NCBI RefSeq assembly: GCF_921293095.1
Contig: NC_060252.1
Coordinates: 248,001 to 312,000, forward strand
Source of the DNA: Ischnura elegans
Lineage: Eukaryota; Arthropoda; Insecta; Odonata; Coenagrionidae
Direction of reading: 5' to 3'
DNA length: 64,000 nucleotides
Shown here: one piece after another, positions 12,442 to 23,709 of the stretch
Layout: each line of letters starts with the position of its first letter
How positions within the stretch are numbered: position 1 is the stretch's first letter
Position numbers and translations under genes: made by a program
The notes under the pieces: model-generated
Databases searched by the model: none
The model's input: the letters and a program-made list of their open reading frames with translations, nothing else
Told to the model about the DNA's origin: nothing

Positions 12442-13296
12442 TTGCCTTCATTGAGTGGAAGCCTTATTTGTGTAAAGAAAAGTGTGCTAAATCGAGCTTA
12501 CAGGAGTTATATTCGCCATGCCAACAACATCTTTCTGGCATTAGCTCGTGTGCAAAGTGTAACACATCTACACGGAATACAACTTCCATCAATAGCGATA
12601 CCTGCCGTTAAACCTTCCATGGATTTTCTCTACAGGAGTCGCTGACATCGAAGGGATTGAATCAAGAGGACAATCCTTGAAATGTGTGTACTGCCAAAAT
12701 TTACGAAAGACATCCCGTATGGACAGAAGTAAATCGGAAGGTAAATCCCTTCAGGAAATATTTTATTTGTTCATAGGGAATATAAAATAACTAAATGTAA
12801 CGGATCAAAAAAACTAGGGAACACTATTCATAAGCCATACGATAAATTGGGAGACAGGTTGAAGTTAATTGAATCGCAGGGTAAAATATTAGAGAAATTT
12901 TTAGATCAAATATCCAAATTGCAAAGTGAAAATGTGGTGCTGAAGACGCAACTTTCTGACGCACTAAACCGTTCTGATGGCCTTGCGAAACGCATGTTAA
13001 GTATTAAGACGAAATTTCATGGCATCCCCAGCCAATGTGATGAAAATATGGAAGTAGTAGTGAATAAAGTTTGTGCTGCATTAGATGCAGAAATAAATAG
13101 TATCCTAATTGTCCACTACTACCCGGTTAAGACGAAATCTAGTTGGGAAACAGGAGGAATTAAACTCCGAATTCTGAATCAGCACGTAAATGATAAGCTG
13201 TTAGCTAAGTGCCAAGTAATTTTTTTTTTCTATTCGACTCTTGACCTTGTAATCCTACCTCCTAATGATGTACAATCGTTTTCAATAATATCATAG
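12442..13296 (+). pseudogene. LINE ORF1-like protein, family A
   Basis: Two open pieces (12442-12645 and 12847-13296) lie in the order expected for ORF1 of an APE-type LINE. The second encodes about 149 residues. Residues 1-60 have heptad spacing of L, I and V consistent with a coiled coil (LKLIESQGKILEKFLDQISK and so on). Next come KFHGIPSQCDENMEVVVNKV and a segment around ILIVHYYPVKTKSS, which resembles the RNA-binding region of LINE ORF1 proteins. ORF1 proteins of this type bind the element RNA. No start codon is clear, and the two parts are joined only through a frameshift and stop codons. The ORF2 remnant lies 1.9 kb downstream beyond younger insertions. Confidence 0.6.
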
Positions 13297-13938
13297 ACAT
13301 CCACGTGTCCCATTTTAGTGAGTTAAAATAATTTTCATACCCTAGGGCTATAAAATGATTTCAACTACGAATGTAGCTGGTTAGTTACCGAGTATTGCCG
13401 ATACTATAAGTCGGGATTTTACTCAATGGATATTTGACAGTGATTAGCCGCAAGGAAATTAAGATACAACCACTGCCACCTCCCCGACTTATTTTACCTC
13501 AGTGATTTAATCTGTTTAGAAAGAAATATGTTAAGGTAGATAGAGGCATTATTTTTATAAATGTAGTATTGACTCTTGTATACTCTATTATTATATAAAA
13601 TGTAAAAGAGAATAATTAATTCCATTTTAAACCCTCCCAAATTTCACCGCAACAACCGCACATGTAATATATAGAGCGCACATGCAAGCTATAGAGCCAC
13701 AACTTCGTAAGTCAGAAACGGTGAGTCACGTATGAAAATGAAGAGGATATACTATGCCGCGAAGTCAACCTTTTTCCGGGGAGATATCGCGGAACAAAAT
13801 ATCGAATTGATGCAAAGATATCGTACTGCCCACTTATTTCATTCCACTCCTCACAGCACGTGTTTCGATTTCTATATAGTCATAATCGGGTACAAACAAA
13901 TTACTATTTCGGACAGAAATATATATCTTCAAAAGTAG
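13297..13938. other. Unassigned sequence inside the LINE region
   Basis: No convincing coding sequence. This may be decayed LINE sequence between ORF1 and ORF2. Confidence 0.4.
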
Positions 13939-14177
13939 CAGTGGCGAAAACATATTACCCTTACGGGACCGCCCGCATCGCCTAATATTCGAGAACCTAA
14001 ATTGTAACTTTCTTATACCATAAGATAGCATTGTCTTGTATATGTGCATATAATCATTTTGAATAAAACTATCTTAATCTTTGCATGTGACTTGATTATT
14101 CTTCATTACGATTAAAGTACAGGAGGCTCAAAATATCTTTTGCCCTCCCCCTTGAGTTTTTTCTGTATCCGTAACTG
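13939..14177. mobile_element. hAT-type MITE with perfect 8-bp duplication
   Basis: This 239-bp element starts CAGTGGCGAAAACATAT and ends with the complement of CAGTTACGGATACAGA. It is flanked by the perfect octamer AAAAGTAG at 13931-13938 and 14178-14185. It is homologous to 489-749. An 8-bp duplication with CAGTGGCG-type ends supports a hAT-mobilised, non-coding element. It lies between the ORF1 and ORF2 remnants of a LINE, so it is younger than that LINE. Confidence 0.85.
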
Positions 14178-14185
14178 AAAAGTAG

Positions 14186-14559
14186 TGAGGGTGAAGGATC
14201 AGAAGGAAGTAGGCGGAGGGGTTGTAGGACGGTAAGTCAAGAAGAATTCATCATACAGACAACCTAAATTCCGGACTTGCGTCATGTCACGTGGTAAAAA
14301 AGGTTTTGGGGAAGGAAGTGGGGTTAGGTAGCAGTCAGGGGAGTACATATAAGATGGGGGAGTGACTAAAAAACCCATTTCCGTTCAGTAAGTCATATTT
14401 CTACCTTTTCTTTTTCACCATTTCCCACTTTTCGGCCGCACCTAAAATAAGCCGTTTTTCTTGGAACTGAATAATTTAATATCGAAAATTTGATGCATGT
14501 TTGTGTGCCATTCGGCGCTTTGAAAAGTTGGGTCACGGTTCTCCAAGCACCTTTTGCGT
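14186..14559. other. Unassigned sequence inside the LINE region
   Basis: No recognisable gene or repeat. A minus-strand open frame crosses into repeat A and has no known motif. Confidence 0.4.
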
Positions 14560-14912
14560 TCGGACACACGAGTAAAGAAGTTCCTCCCAGTGTGGCCGAT
14601 ATACACCCCCTCAAGTGAGTCACATCATAGTTTGTACTTGCCGCTGAGCCCGAAAGAAAACACTCCGATGGCCCAACGTGTGCGTGAGTTTCCTCAGCGC
14701 ATTGCAACCGCTAGGGTTTTTGCCCCGGGAGTTCGACTCCCATTTCGCTAGCCAGGCTGCATCCGCGTCCGACCTCGTCGGCGACGTAAAGGCAAAGGAA
14801 GCAGCTCGCATTGAGTGCCAACCCGTAAGTGGTCACCAACACGGCCCCATCAATGAAATGGGACTGGTAGGTGTCTGCACATTATTGAAAGCGATAATAC
14901 TTGTTTGCATCA
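14560..14912 (+). repeat. Interspersed repeat A, copy 2
   Basis: Homologous in order to 9020-9410. The clearest match runs from GCCCGAAAGAAAACACT to GCCCCATCAATGAAATGGGAC. A box-B-like GTTCGACTCCC is better preserved here than in copy 1, which supports a tRNA-derived SINE component. The copy lies between the ORF1 and endonuclease parts of the LINE and is probably an insertion into it. Confidence 0.6.
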
Positions 14913-15159
14913 ATGAGACCCTTTGTGCTGGTAGAAAGGTGGGGTGGCGCGGCATGATAAGCACTGTAAGCATCTATGGATTCGCGGAGGTAAAATTTAT
15001 TTGAGAAAAGTAGAAAAGGAGCCAGCAATTGTAGTTAGCATCATGGATGATGTAAAACATCTTTGATCGTTGATTTTGTGATTCGTAATTCAATGATATA
15101 GAAGGTATACCTTGACTATAAGCCAATTTTATGGATATGAATAGTACTGTAAATGCCTT

Positions 15160-17990
15160 TAATGGAATGAATTCCCTATTGATCGTCCATCAAAATATCC
15201 GAAGTGTTAGACGCAACTTTAATTTACTACTTTTACATTTAAATAGCATTTCAAAATAACCCGATATTATAGCTTTGAATGAAATAGGAATACAATCTGA
15301 TTAAATTAATGTATATACAGTGAGTGGGTAGGTACTATTCTTATGGAAGTTGTAATACTTCTGAAAGAGCAAGAGGTGTGTTAGCGTTTATAAGACATGA
15401 CATAACAACCGTACTGAGGCCTTGTCATATAAACCCTACTGATTGCTTGTTGATCAATGTTTCATGCAAGTTTTGTATATTTCATCTCTTTGTCGTCTAC
15501 AGGGACAAAATTTCTATTGATCAATTTGTTTCCGATTTTGAACCCTAATCAAGGTGCATATATCAAAAATTAGTAATGGTCAGTGATATGAATGTTCAGT
15601 TACTAATGCCCAGCTGCGACTCCAAGCAGTTGACAAATGTCATGAGTTGATGTGGCTTGACTACCTTAATCAATGAAGCAACCAGAATGACTAGACAATG
15701 AGCCACCTGTTCAGATCATGTAATCACTCGGTGGTTTAACACACTTAATGTAGACCTCAAAGCCAAGTTTATGCATATAGGTATAACGCATCACTCTCGA
15801 GTCCAACCCAATTCCAATCTTTCTGCTCGCAAAGAAAACGAAAGTACACCATCTAATGTCACTGCCGTAAATCATTAAATGAAAATGTTCGACTGTATTC
15901 TTGGGAAGTATTGTATGAAGAACATGAAATTTCCTAAACTTTTAATTCATTTTCAAAGATACTGTTAACATGTGTCAATGAGTCTTAAGTATGGTCAGGA
16001 ATGAACGTGCCGTAAAATTAAAGCCCTGGATGACTGACTCCTCGATGTGCAAAGTTGCGCGTAAAAAAATCTTTTTCTAAAATTACGCCATCACCCGCAC
16101 AATAACGGCTTGAGAAAAGAGTACGTAAAGATAAGAATAAACTTAGTATATGTGTCCGTAATGCGGCTAACTCCTATTACATGGAACAATTGGACAAAGT
16201 AAATCGAAATAAAAAGGAACAGTGCATGAACTAATACAAGGAAATCGGACCTTAAATGACCCAGTTATTATTGATATAGACTTCAAGAAGGAGTTCATAA
16301 TCACATTTGAGTCTCCTAAATTGTATCCATTTGTAAAAAATAATTCAATGATGGATAATTTATCAAATAGTAAAAATCATCTAAGCCTAAACTCCTTTTT
16401 GGAACCAGTCACTACGCCTGATGTATTAAAAATTGCCAATAGCCAATCTTTAAAAAAGCTGCCCGTTCGGATCAAATAAATGCTGGATTGATAAAATTAT
16501 CATATAGGACATTGCAGATGTACTCTGCCATTTCTTCAGTGAAAGCTTGCCAAATGTGAGATTCCCTGCATCCTTGAAGCAAGAAATTATTGTTCCCGTT
16601 CACGAAAAATTCGTACTACGCGGTATTCACAATTACCGTCCGATTTCTTTGCTCTAAATTTATTCTAACGTACTTGAAAAACTTGTGAAAAGAATACTGG
16701 TAAATTTTCCGGAATAGGAAGTAGTTGTGTTACAATCAATATAGTTCGAGGGTCGTTCAATAAGTCTTTAGAAAAAGGTATAAGAACAAATTGTATTGGA
16801 CCAATTATTATATATGTTTGATTTTAGTTTCCTTTCAGCTCTATACTTTTTTGTAAGCAAAAGTTGTTCTCTACAATCGGTAACAACAAAGAAACTATGG
16901 GATGGATAAAGTTCAAACTTCAACTGTTGACGAGTCACAAGTGCTAATTTCTGACTTATTAATTTTGGAAACTAAGAGAGCAATTATTCGGAAATTCTAA
17001 GGACTTATAGAACGAACCTCGTATTAGGATAGGTAAAAGTACTCAGGACGCTTGAAAAACTTAATCACTCCAATTTTTCAGTCCATTAAATGTAATAAAT
17101 AGACCACTGCTGTATACATAGTTATAAAAAAGCCTTTGATACAATAAAATACAAGATGTTTTTGGATAAACAACATCTTGCAGAAATTCGTAGCATTTCT
17201 ATAAAGTCATTTCGAAAGTTTCTTGACTGCTCGCTTAAAGTTTTTAAGGTACTACAATAGTCATAGAAGTTCCGAAAATATTTGTTCTGGAGTGGTTCAA
17301 GGATCAGCGTTAGGTCCAATATGATTTTTATTGTAAATCAATCATCTGTGTAATCTAAATTTCGGTGGTAAACTCACCGCCTTTGCGGATAACCTAGTCC
17401 TGTCTTACAAAAGTATGAACCGGATTGATTTACAGCAAAGCATACATAAAATGTGATATAAACGATATCAACCAATGGTTTGCATCGAAAAAACTTAAAT
17501 TAAGCGAGAAAACCTAAATTATGTTAAAATTTATACAACAGCTTCCCCATTGACTAATGTTGTGTAACGTTCTTCCAAGCGTACTAAAATGACATGCTGA
17601 CAGTTTCACACTGGTTCGAGTTGAGGAATACCATGGATTAGCAATTGATGAGCATCTAAAATGGAAGCATTATACAAATAACATTGCAAATAGTTTGAAA
17701 AATTGTAGAACGAAACACTACTTTATTCGTAATAAGTGTTCTTTAACTGTGATTTACAATATTTATTATGCTATCGTATATTCTGGGGTAAATTATGGTA
17801 TGTTGAGCTAGGCTAGTGCATTTAAAATTCGCTCAAACGTACACATACAGCTCTAAGAGCAATCACACTTGCTCCTGCAGCCGGAGCAGATGGCCTTTCA
17901 CTCTCTTTTCCTATAATTTTTAAACTGCAGGTACTTACTACCCCTGAGACACTGATACATCTATTAGATGCTAAGGTTTTCTACCTTCGT
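15160..17990 (+). pseudogene. LINE ORF2 (endonuclease plus reverse transcriptase), decayed
   Basis: Pieces in several frames follow the order of an APE-type LINE ORF2. The endonuclease comes first: HQNIRSVRRNFNLLLLHLNSI near 15189, DIIALNE, GVLAFIRHDI at about 15380, SDMNVQLL near 15580 and CSDHVI near 15715. These match the Asn, Glu, Asp-x-Asn and Ser-Asp-His motifs of the fold. The polymerase follows: IQGNRTLNDPVIID (16228), NYRPISLL (16631-16654), KKAFDTI (17126-17146) and FADN (17382-17393), where the catalytic pair should read ADD. SGVNYG and later blocks extend to about 17990. The enzyme would nick target DNA and copy the element RNA, but stops, frameshifts and the FADN change make it inactive. 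A mariner-type MITE interrupts the polymerase at 16744-17024. The clade looks Jockey/CR1-like, which I cannot confirm. Confidence 0.8.
16744..17024. mobile_element. mariner-type MITE inside the LINE polymerase
   Basis: The left end reads GTTCGAGGGTCGTTCAATAA and the right end is the complement of ATACGAGGTTCGTTCTATAA. Inverted repeats of about 30 bp continue through AGTCTTTAGAA and AGTCCTTAGAA. TA dinucleotides flank both ends (16742-16743 and 17025-17026), as for Tc1/mariner insertions. The interior is non-coding. Polymerase motifs continue on both sides, so it inserted into the LINE. Confidence 0.75.
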
Positions 17991-18779
17991 GGTGGTGGAG
18001 GTAGTCCAAAAGTCTTGGATGAGCCCCAATAATACTATCTACGAACAAATACTTCATATGAATTGCCCAAACTCAATGTTATTTTATTAAAGGCAGCTTT
18101 ATTTTCTTGGGACCAAAAATTTGCACTAGTTCGCGAAAAACAATCAATGAGAGTAACAACATGTATACGACTACGAGAGTAACAACATATATACCATCCT
18201 TAAGCAAGTGAACCTGGCTGTATACTAAAAAAATATTATAGGGGATATCTAATAGAACTATTTTCAAACCATATTCCTTTTTTATTGTTAATTCCATTTT
18301 TAGTTTATATTTACTGTGTGTTTATAATGTATCAAAAGTTCATCTGGAAGGCATTTCTTGTTTCGCAGCAATATGTAAAGAATTACGACTGTATTTCTGA
18401 AGGTGATCCCTCCAACAGACAATAGACTCTAGGTCAACAATAGCTCCAAAATTATTTATGTATGTATGATATTTAACTTTTTAAATTGTTTAAGGAGAAA
18501 TACATGTAACTATTATGGAGGACTGATGATAAAAATAAAAGGTAGGCATTTCACCATTGCAAGTCAAAGCCAATGGTTAAAATCAACGGGAAACTTAAAA
18601 ACGATAAACACGTTTTATTACGAGCTCGTACATTTGGGTTTTAGACGCTTGCATTAATATGGCGACAGGTATGAATAAAACCGTAGGAGAAAAAGATGAC
18701 TGAATAAGCGACTCACTATTGTACAATTGGCTTCATAAGTAAATGTCTAGTTGCGACAGGCCACAGATAGTAGGCATAA
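17991..18779. other. Unassigned sequence
   Basis: No recognisable gene or repeat. It may be the LINE 3' untranslated region plus flanking DNA. Confidence 0.4.
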
Positions 18780-19075
18780 TTCGCTTGACATTTTTCCACT
18801 TTGGAAAACAGGCACGACAAGAAGAGGAAGACTCAGAGAAAATCATATTTGAACAACACTGTATTTCCAGTTCCCTCAGAAACGATAATAAGAGATATTT
18901 TTTCGAATGGATGAATAATTGAATTTGTTTTCCTCCCGCACGATAAAAGAATTTAATAAATTCTGGGTAGGACTTCGTCACAGCCTTTCCTTTTTATTCG
19001 TTGACGGCTGGTTTCCTAACACCCCCTGCCACACGCTTATTGACGCGGCTTCCTGCGTAGTATACATATGTAGAA
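18780..19075 (+). pseudogene. LINE 3' end, family B copy 2
   Basis: Parallels the end of 11641-12285. The piece around 18845-18900 corresponds to the ISRSDRSNKLKEIF region, and CCTAACACCCCCTGCCACAC at 19016 matches CCTAACACCCCCTGCCGCAC at 12217. The 3' tail GTAGTATACATATGTAG matches GTAGTATGTAGATGTAA. It is strongly 5'-truncated and broken by stops, so it encodes nothing functional. Confidence 0.65.
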
Positions 19076-19235
19076 GAGTAGGTACTGAGAAGAAGTAAAG
19101 GGGGGAAGCTTCGCCTAATATATTGTGCACGAAAGTCTGCTCGTAGTCTAGACCCTATGTGGGAGGTCAATGGAAAAAATTCGCAAAGTAACCGATCTAC
19201 CACCACAAATGTTTTCACAGGAAAACTCCTGATTG

Positions 19236-19300
19236 GTTTCACGGGATCAAATCCAGGCCTCTAAGGTCTCCCCTGTCATCACACCACCAACCCTCACCTC
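19236..19300 (-). mobile_element. Possible tRNA-derived SINE fragment
   Basis: On the minus strand GGTTGGTGGTGTG resembles box A and GGATTTGATCCC resembles box B (19243-19254). Only this short segment is recognisable, so the assignment is tentative. Confidence 0.35.
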
Positions 19301-19965
19301 ACATTCCATACTACATCCCTTAAGTCTTCCCTTTCAAGATTTTGAAACGACATTCATTTGATATGTCTTTCAAAACTAAAGTTATGCTAGCATTTATTGA
19401 AAGAACGAAATTTGAGTTGCGGTTGGTTCGACATAGTTATAATTTCAGGCATTCGAGAGAAAAGAAAAGAAAATCACATTTTGTAACAAATGAAAATGAC
19501 GAGTCATTATCATTAGTCAATGTTGACCTGTAATTGATTGAAACATGCTAATAATTGGTGGAAACTATTGTGCATCCTTGCATAGATGTGGAAGAAGTGT
19601 ACTTGGTATTTTGTGACGTGTCCTAGATCAATGAATTTATATCAGTATCAAGAATTTCTTTTTCTTACAGATATCCTTATAGATTGCCTCCTATTCCCTT
19701 AGGCAGCAGAGATAAGAGGTCTTAAGCATTTTCACGCCTAATTTGGGGGAAAGGAACCCTACTCATGTGTATGATAACAAGGAATTTAGTTTTAGCCACG
19801 ATGAGAAATACGAGAACAGGCCGGGTCGTTGTGCGCAAGTCAGTCGAAGTAAGCTAAAATCATGCATTGGGCAATTATAAATAAACGGCTCTTAAGACAC
19901 TTATTTGACTTTTTGAAATTGAAATTGATTTTGAAATTGAAAAAATTATCACGAAGTGAAAGGAG
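19301..19965. other. Unassigned sequence
   Basis: No recognised gene. The 63-codon frame at 19342-19533 is lysine-rich and has no known motif. Confidence 0.45.
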
Positions 19966-20275
19966 AGCCTGGACTGCCCAACAGTGAACCAAGCACTAGA
20001 GACCCACGCCGCTAAGTATTTCGCTGCAGCCCTTAGAAGGCAAAATGTCACAATAGGGTCGATTACTCAGACAAGGAACCGCAATTCATTATTAGAATTC
20101 GGTTGATGAAGTGGGAAGATTACTTACGAGGAAAAATGATTTTCTTCACTCAGCCATTCTCTGTTTAAAATGAAAAGATACGAGAAGGTACCCCCACATA
20201 TCATGAGTTGGTGATGCCATTACATCTCTGATAAATCAGAACCGATCAGAGAGGGAAAGCATTTCTAACTAGAGA
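19966..20275 (+). repeat. Repeat C, copy 1
   Basis: Matches 21806-22160 in the same orientation. Shared words include AGTGAACCAAGC, AGGCAAAATG, CCGCAATTCATTAT, AAGCCATTCTC-like and GTTTAAAATGAAAA blocks, then CATTACATCTC. Divergence is high, so the duplication is old. No protein is encoded. Confidence 0.6.
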
Positions 20276-20370
20276 ACCGTCTAGTTGCTCTCTTATAATG
20301 AAAGCCTAACCTTGCGAGACTAATAATTGTTGTATTTATTTTGTAAGCAGTTATATTTTAATTGTACGCA

Positions 20371-20535
20371 CAGTGGTGAATCTATGGGGGGGGGGCTAAG
20401 GGGACCATAGCCCCCCCCCCTTGGGTGTCCAATTCACTTTAGATAAAATAGTTATTTTATTCGGACCCCCACTACTGCTGGTCGGCTAACCCCCACTTAG
20501 CCTCCCCCCTTTTCCCTATTCTGGATCCGCCACTG
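20371..20535. mobile_element. CAGTGG-ended MITE with G-tract and C-tract
   Basis: The left end reads CAGTGGTGAATCTATGG and the right end is the complement of CAGTGGCGGATCCAGAA. This gives 165 bp with short terminal inverted repeats. It carries a run of nine G near 20384 and a run of ten C near 20411. The ends resemble those of 489-749 and 13939-14177. I do not see an 8-bp duplication. Confidence 0.55.
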
Positions 20536-21805
20536 CTGATCCGCATCTTACTATATTTCTACTGTTTTCATTCATGTAATGAAAGTGTTATCGTCGGAAG
20601 AAATAATTAAAATAAGCGGCAATTAACTTCGCTTGTTACGCGAGAGATGCTTGGGAGTATCTAGGGGCGGTGACTCGCTCCGCATTAATTTGTGACGGTG
20701 TTAAATTTTCTGCCAAAGTCTCGACACCTTCGATTTTTCACCGAGAATTGCTCGATAAGTGGACGACGGGTTGTAAACGGAAAAATTTGTCCGTGCCATT
20801 ATCAAAATCGACGATAAAAGAAAGTCCTAAACTGGTCTATTGTGTCAAAAACAAGTGTGAGCTCAAATAAAGACGTATCACTCGAGCTGAGAAATAGATC
20901 GAATTAAGAATGGTGCATAGGAGGCAAAGGGGACAAGTAAGCTGGGCAAATCGCAGTGCGCAAGTCATTAAAATTAACCTATAATGATGATTATTCATGG
21001 TTATAGGTAAACCTATTTATCTGAATGAAGCTGAACAAAACTGTAAATCCTCGCAATGGATTAACATGACGACTATTAACTTATCACTGTGAAGCTGAAA
21101 CATACGTTTCATTCGTTGATGATTGAAACATAATTCTAAAAAGGTTTCTTGAATGTTCTCGTGATACATGACCCTACCTAATGCCACCTCATTGCATAAA
21201 ATTTTTTAGTATATTTTGGATATTTTTTCCTGGGAGTCTCCCTCACGGAGGAACAAAGCAGACAGAGGAATCTACGTCGAGAAAAAGTTTACAATGCCCG
21301 TGAATCACCAAATGAATGGTCACTACGTCGTTAAATAGTTCTACTTTGCGAGTGCATTGAGACAATGTGAAGTAAAAGCAAAATGTAAATGAAGCAAAGG
21401 CTAAAGGAAGCGAATGAACCACCAAGGATATATAAAATTAAAATGAACGAAAATTTGACTGACTTACCATATCTTAATCAGCACACCTCTCCCATGTGAT
21501 CTTGTAAGGATTTCCCGCAAAATCTGATTTCACTTCACGCAATCGACAGCGACAACGGATTTGAATTGCTGTAAAGAAAGAAAAATAACAAATTAAATTT
21601 CGCCTCGACTTAGTGCTCGATTCAAACGATTACTATCCTTTGTAAACCTCTAGCCACACTATAAATATTATCACTAGAAAGAATTAAAATATGCGAGAAT
21701 GTCTGAGTGAGCCATATTGATACATTTTTCAAGTAGAAATAAACGAAATTAAAGAAATTTATTGGAATTCGATCCCTACCGACTGAGAATTTAAAAAAAA
21801 TTCGT
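20536..21805. other. Unassigned sequence
   Basis: No gene recognised. A segment near 21505-21560 (CCCGCAAAATCTGATTTCAC) resembles 22770-22830 and suggests that the repeat C duplication was originally longer. Confidence 0.4.
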
Positions 21806-22160
21806 GCCTAATAGTGAACCAAGCGCTACTAGTAGTCACCAGTAGTCACCCATGTATTTCGTGGCAGTGTTTAGGAGGCAAAATGCCACAGTAGGGTAGA
21901 TTTTTAAGACCCGAACCGCAATTCATTATACGTATTCGGTAAATGGAAGTGGGGACATTGTATTAGTTAAGAGGAAAGTCCGAAGATTATTAAGTTACGA
22001 GGAATAATAATCTTCATAACTAAGCCATTCTCAGTTTAAAATGAAAAACATGCGAAGCTAACGCCCACATTTCACAATTTGATGACGTCATTACATCTCC
22101 GGTAAATTTAACCGTTCAGATGGAACCAATGATACAGGGAAAGAATTTCTAACTTCTTGT
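21806..22160 (+). repeat. Repeat C, copy 2
   Basis: Diverged direct copy of 19966-20275, with a local duplication of AGTAGTCACC near 21830 and an extra segment near 21955-22000. It is non-coding. Confidence 0.6.
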
Positions 22161-22984
22161 GGTCTAATTTCTAATTCTTATTTCCAACTCCCTCAGAATT
22201 ATGGCCCAACCTTAGTTTCAAAGAAGCGTTCCACATTATGTATAAATGTATTCATTTCCTAGACCAATCCGTGGAATAAGTGGCAGCAAGGTGGAATATA
22301 CCAATTAAGATTGACAAAATATATGATGTCACAGATTCTGATTAACATCACTACATAGTTATGGAATATACGAATACTTTGATTAACAATTTTTGACGCA
22401 ACCAATATAATACACCGGTGAAAACTTGAAAAGACAACGTCAGTACCAACTGATTATGACGGTTTATAGCAATGCATAGTCCCGAGAATCGCCGATTCAA
22501 AAGCTTACATTGAAACCCCGGTCTAAAAATTTCTGGAGCACTTCCTACGACCTTGGTTCACGCTTGCCGAGAAATAGTGAATTTAAAATTTGAGAGGCGA
22601 GAGAAATTCACCACACACAAAAATAGATATTTCATACGTTGCAAGTATTTTGCAAGTCCCAAATCATGACCAAACGAGCCTCAAACATCGAATAATATAT
22701 GAGAATTACTCTTGATAAGCTTGAAGACTATATGGGGTCACTGGTTCTCAGCACTTCGTTGAACACGATTTTCCGCAAAATTAATTTACTTCACGGGTTC
22801 CATAGTCAGTCGCTACAACAATTATTTCACATGCCTAAAGTCGAAATCACACACAATCAACAGTGAAGAAAACTTACAAAATCCAAGTTGTTAACTTTTT
22901 TGGGAACACTCCCGTACTCACCTCTAAACTCAATGCAAGTTGCCGCCAGACTGATGAAAGATTTTCAGGAGAAGCATTGTGGGC

Positions 22985-23701
22985 TAGGGCGGATCGCAAA
23001 AGTCGATTTTTTTCAAATCCATCTGGCCCAATGAAAAAAAGTTGTGGGACCGATCAAAAATAAGGCCTGAAAATTTTTAGACCTCCAGGTGAACCCCTGA
23101 CCCTCGCTCAAATGCAATTTAGGGGGGGAGGGTCAAAATTCGAAAAATACAATATTTTATGGCCATTCCCTATAGATTTTGCCGAGTTTCTGCCCTTCTA
23201 GGGCAAAAATTTCGTGAATTTTGACGTATCTGCCACCGTTTAGCCACAAAATGCCTAATTTGAGTCCGCGTCCGCGAAGAAAATATTCCAACGCCCACGC
23301 AGCGTCGCGGATACCAGTGCCGCAGGCCGATCCCTTCCCCTCCACGCTCGCTTCTCCCCCTCCCACGCCTCTAACACAGCAAAATTCATCCCGCGTATGC
23401 TGCTAGGAGGTCGTTTATCTTTGATAATATAAATCAGAAGATGGTAGAAGGTAAAAAGCGATGCGTAGTGAGACGACTTGTCCCTTATTTGGCGCCTCGT
23501 CGGCGTTAAACAAATCGATGTTACCAACTTCTGGAGAAGTTATGAAATAATTTTAGACCTGCGCACGCAGGAAAGGAGACTACGGTCTATGAAGACGCAA
23601 GAAGTCTCAAATTTTTCAGGCCTTATTTTTGATCGGTCCCACAACTTTTTTTCATTGGGCAAGATGGATTTGAAAAAAATCGATTTTTGCGATCCGCCCT
23701 A
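22985..23701. mobile_element. hAT-like 717-bp element with perfect 8-bp duplication
   Basis: Terminal inverted repeats of about 100 bp begin TAGGGCGGATCGCAAAA at both ends and continue through GTTGTGGGACCGATCAAAAA with only a few mismatches. The element is flanked by perfect octamers TTGTGGGC at 22977-22984 and 23702-23709. The 8-bp duplication and TAGGG-type termini fit the hAT superfamily. The interior has a GC-rich block at 23255-23410 with short overlapping open frames, none resembling a transposase. It is best read as a non-autonomous element. Confidence 0.85.
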
Positions 23702-23709
23702 TTGTGGGC

